In this document: positions 4,472 through 5,806 of the stretch, one piece after another
How positions within the stretch are numbered: position 1 is the stretch's first letter
Layout: each line of letters begins with the position of its first letter
Assembly: GCA_021789715.1 (NCBI GenBank)
Contig: JAJYJE010000069.1
Span: 1 to 5,806 of the forward strand
Reading direction: 5' to 3'
Length of the DNA stretch: 5,806 bases
Origin: a bacterium
Lineage (GTDB): Bacteria; Patescibacteriota; Doudnabacteria; UBA920
The notes under the pieces: generated by a model
What the model was told of the DNA's origin: nothing
Database searches by the model: none
The model's input: the letters and a program-made list of their open reading frames with translations, nothing else
Position numbers and translations under genes: made by a program

Positions 4472-5329
4472 TTAAAACAACGCCTCGGACTGTACCGCAG
4501 CTTTCTTTTTTGGCTTAGGGGTTTTAACTGCGGTCTTGGCCGCCGTCATAACCACGACCGGCTCGGGCTCGCGCGCCTGCAGCACCTCGGTTACGGCTTT
4601 GCGGTAAGCGCAAAAGTCGCACGACGCGGCCGCTTGGGGCAAATCGTCGGACACCAGACTTTTTTTAGCGGCAAGCAGCGCGTCTTCTATCCAAGCGGTC
4701 TTGCCTCTGTAAGGGATTAACTTGATGTTAAATTCCAGTTTGGCGTCGAACGCTTCCTTATCGGCATCGCCGTTGCAGTATACAAAATATCCGATTTCGG
4801 AAACTTTAAACCCGTTCTGGCGGAACAACCACTGGTAAACTTCCATCTGCCGCTTGTAGCCAATCTGCCAATCGGCGTCCAAATTCACCTCGCCATTTTT
4901 TGATGTGGATTTGTAATCGACGACGATCAATTCGCCGCGGGGATTAATCCAAACATCGTCGACGCCGCCGGCGACCAAAAAATTCGTAGGACGGTGCAGA
5001 TACTGGATACCGCGGCGCAAGGAGTCGCGCCACTCATCCATGCGCGGATCCCCAAACGGCACCGCGTCCACGCCGTATTCTTTCATTAGCGGATGAGGGT
5101 TGCCCGCCGCGCGATGCAAATCGAATTCTTTTTTGAGCAGCGCGTCCACGGCGCTGTTCAGGCTAAAAGGAAACCCGGGCGGCTGGCCCACGCCAAGGCG
5201 GCGATCCAAATAAAAGCAGCGCGGGCAATTTAAAAACAGATCCAGCTTGGACCGGCTCAACTTGTAAGGCTGCTTGGATTTGGGGTCAAACAAGCCATAC
5301 TCGCGGTGCGGTTTGTAATATTGCGACAT
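4472..5329 (-). CDS. PD-(D/E)XK nuclease-family protein (RecB/Cas4-like) with CxxC pairs
   Basis: This 285-residue protein has a RecB/Cas4-like nuclease core. In order: LSRSKLDLFLNCPRCFYLDRR (24-44) with C35 and C38; a helix SLNSAVDALLKKEFD (56-70), where D62 stands near the usual motif-I His; GGVDDVW (121-127) with D124/D125; VVDYKSTSK (136-144) with D138 and K140, the (D/E)-x-K centre; QMEVYQW (161-167), the family's Q-x-x-x-Y motif; and SCDFCAYR (236-243) with C237 and C240. The four Cys could hold an Fe-S cluster or zinc. Their 2+2 layout differs from the 1+3 of Cas4 and AddB. Residues 255-285 form a low-complexity Ala/Lys/Pro tail (KTAVKTPKPKKK), perhaps DNA-binding. A DNA repair or processing role is likely but unspecified. 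No cas genes are nearby. The start is ATG 5329 with only a weak, close AGGA upstream; its promoter may lie at 5488-5496. Confidence 0.88.
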   Translation of the reverse strand: MSQYYKPHREYGLFDPKSKQPYKLSRSKLDLFLNCPRCFYLDRRLGVGQPPGFPFSLNSAVDALLKKEFDLHRAAGNPHPLMKEYGVDAVPFGDPRMDEWRDSLRRGIQYLHRPTNFLVAGGVDDVWINPRGELIVVDYKSTSKNGEVNLDADWQIGYKRQMEVYQWLFRQNGFKVSEIGYFVYCNGDADKEAFDAKLEFNIKLIPYRGKTAWIEDALLAAKKSLVSDDLPQAAASCDFCAYRKAVTEVLQAREPEPVVVMTAAKTAVKTPKPKKKAAVQSEALF

Positions 5330-5333
5330 AATT

Positions 5334-5346
5334 CCTAACTGTTAGG
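5334..5346. repeat. Inverted repeat next to the PD-(D/E)XK start codon
   Basis: CCTAAC (5334-5339) and GTTAGG (5341-5346) are perfect inverted arms around one central T, four bases upstream of ATG 5329. A further GTTAGGT copy lies at 5430-5436. The position allows an operator or a small leader hairpin that could hide the ribosome site. Confidence 0.45.
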
Positions 5347-5409
5347 TTGTAATTTTGTCTCGCGGCTTTTTGAATCAACAATTTAACAAAGCATTCATTT
5401 CGCAACCGG

Positions 5410-5421
5410 ATCAAGCTTGAT
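5410..5421. repeat. 12-bp perfect palindrome in the spacer
   Basis: ATCAAGCTTGAT is fully self-complementary. It lies mid-spacer between the glycosyltransferase and PD-(D/E)XK genes. No T run follows it in either direction, so it is not an obvious terminator. Confidence 0.45.
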
Positions 5422-5487
5422 GTTTAATTGTTAGGTCGTTGAGTTATTTTATTGACATTTCCCAACTTCTGACGGGCGGATGCGGCA

Positions 5488-5496
5488 ATTATATCA
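5488..5496 (-). promoter_or_regulatory. Candidate extended -10 promoter after the glycosyltransferase gene
   Basis: Minus strand TGATATAAT is a perfect extended -10 motif, seven bases beyond the glycosyltransferase stop codon. A transcript starting near 5481 would have a leader of about 152 bases before the PD-(D/E)XK gene, containing the palindromes at 5410-5421 and 5334-5346. No gene is visible in 5330-5502, so this stretch may be a long leader. Confidence 0.5.
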
Positions 5497-5502
5497 AACT
5501 CG

Positions 5503-5806
5503 CTAACGGATATCCCGATATTTCTTTGTCACCGGCTTTTTCAAAAACAGCTCGCTCAAAAAATTCGTCAAATAAGTGGAGCCCGTTTTCACCATACCTT
5601 CGGAATGCAGGCGGCGCGCCGAGGTGTTCATAAACAAATGGCGCGTAAATTTTACTTTGCCGACTTCCGCCAGGCGCCGGGCGATATTCGTGTCTTCCCC
5701 ATAAAATTCAATCTTGGTATCAAAACCGCCAATTTTTTCCAGTGCCGACCGCTTAACGATAAAATTACCGCCCTGCACCACTTTCCCGCTCATGCTGGAA
5801 ACATGC
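5503..5806 (-). CDS. Family-2 glycosyltransferase, C-terminal part (cut by the window edge)
   Basis: The frame is open to the last base of the window, so the N-terminal nucleotide-sugar-binding half is missing. ATG 5793 is probably internal: the codons before it (HVSS) continue the reading frame smoothly. The visible part has GGNFIVKRSALEKIGGFD (8-25 counted from that ATG) followed by FYGEDTNIARRL (30-41). This is the usual late GT-A segment of family-2 enzymes, where the ED pair supplies the likely catalytic base. A basic segment FTRHLFMNTSARRLHSEG follows, then a hydrophobic helix (TYLTNFLSELFL) and the ending KPVTKKYRDIR. Such enzymes transfer sugars to lipid carriers or glycans, usually at the inner face of the membrane. 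Donor and acceptor cannot be told from this fragment. Confidence 0.85.
   Translation of the reverse strand, partial: HVSSMSGKVVQGGNFIVKRSALEKIGGFDTKIEFYGEDTNIARRLAEVGKVKFTRHLFMNTSARRLHSEGMVKTGSTYLTNFLSELFLKKPVTKKYRDIR

Noticed and set aside
4472..5329. PD-(D/E)XK gene as Cas4 of a CRISPR system
   Set aside because: There is no repeat-spacer array and no other cas gene in the window, and the Cys pattern differs from Cas4.
1..5806. UGA recoding as in some Patescibacteria lineages
   Set aside because: All eight genes are full frames under the ordinary code, with normal Gly and Trp codons and TAA or TAG stops. No gene needs an in-frame TGA to be read.
1..5806. tRNA, rRNA, insertion sequence ends or attachment sites
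   Set aside because: No cloverleaf-like segment, transposase fragment, or long flanking direct or inverted repeat was seen on reading both strands by eye.

Overview
The window most resembles a genome fragment from the Candidate Phyla Radiation (Patescibacteria, Parcubacteria-like). That placement is an inference from gene content and layout: an orphan AbrB-type regulator, a YgjP-like metallopeptidase, a lone GlcD-type FAD oxidase without its Fe-S partner, a cysteine-bearing PD-(D/E)XK protein and a family-2 glycosyltransferase, with AT-rich spacers and start codons that mostly lack Shine-Dalgarno (SD) sites. All eight genes read with the ordinary bacterial code. Six end in TAA, two in TAG and none in TGA.

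Layout from left to right. Bases 58-264 (-) encode an AbrB/MazE-type DNA-binding protein. It diverges from a small GC-rich unknown gene (371-712, +) across a compact control region, where the two promoters use the same -35 bases and an 8-bp dyad is centred on them. Back-to-back terminators (739-770 +, 783-802 -) separate that gene from a gamma-glutamylcyclotransferase-like gene (829-1260, -). Next come a YgjP/DUF45 zinc metallopeptidase (1406-2062, -) and a large FAD-linked oxidase (2120-3787, -) with an apparently leaderless start. Behind the oxidase start lies a macro-domain remnant (3917-4030, -): the NAAN/GGGG-DGA motif is joined directly to the C-terminal YG-P-AA-IAL helix. A second small + strand gene (4077-4370) follows, with its own consensus promoter, SD and strong terminator. 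The right end holds a PD-(D/E)XK nuclease-family gene (4472-5329, -) and the C-terminal part of a glycosyltransferase (5503-5806, -) that runs off the window.

The minus-strand genes form a loosely spaced, mostly housekeeping or uncharacterised set, and no shared pathway is evident. The two + strand genes stand apart. Each is a solitary unit with a near-consensus promoter, a GGAGG SD seven bases before the start and an intrinsic terminator, and neither encodes a recognisable family. No complete novel multi-gene system (defence, CRISPR, toxin-antitoxin pair or mobile element) can be shown from this sequence. The points most worth following are the shared-35 divergent control region, the collapsed macro gene and the two solitary small-protein units.
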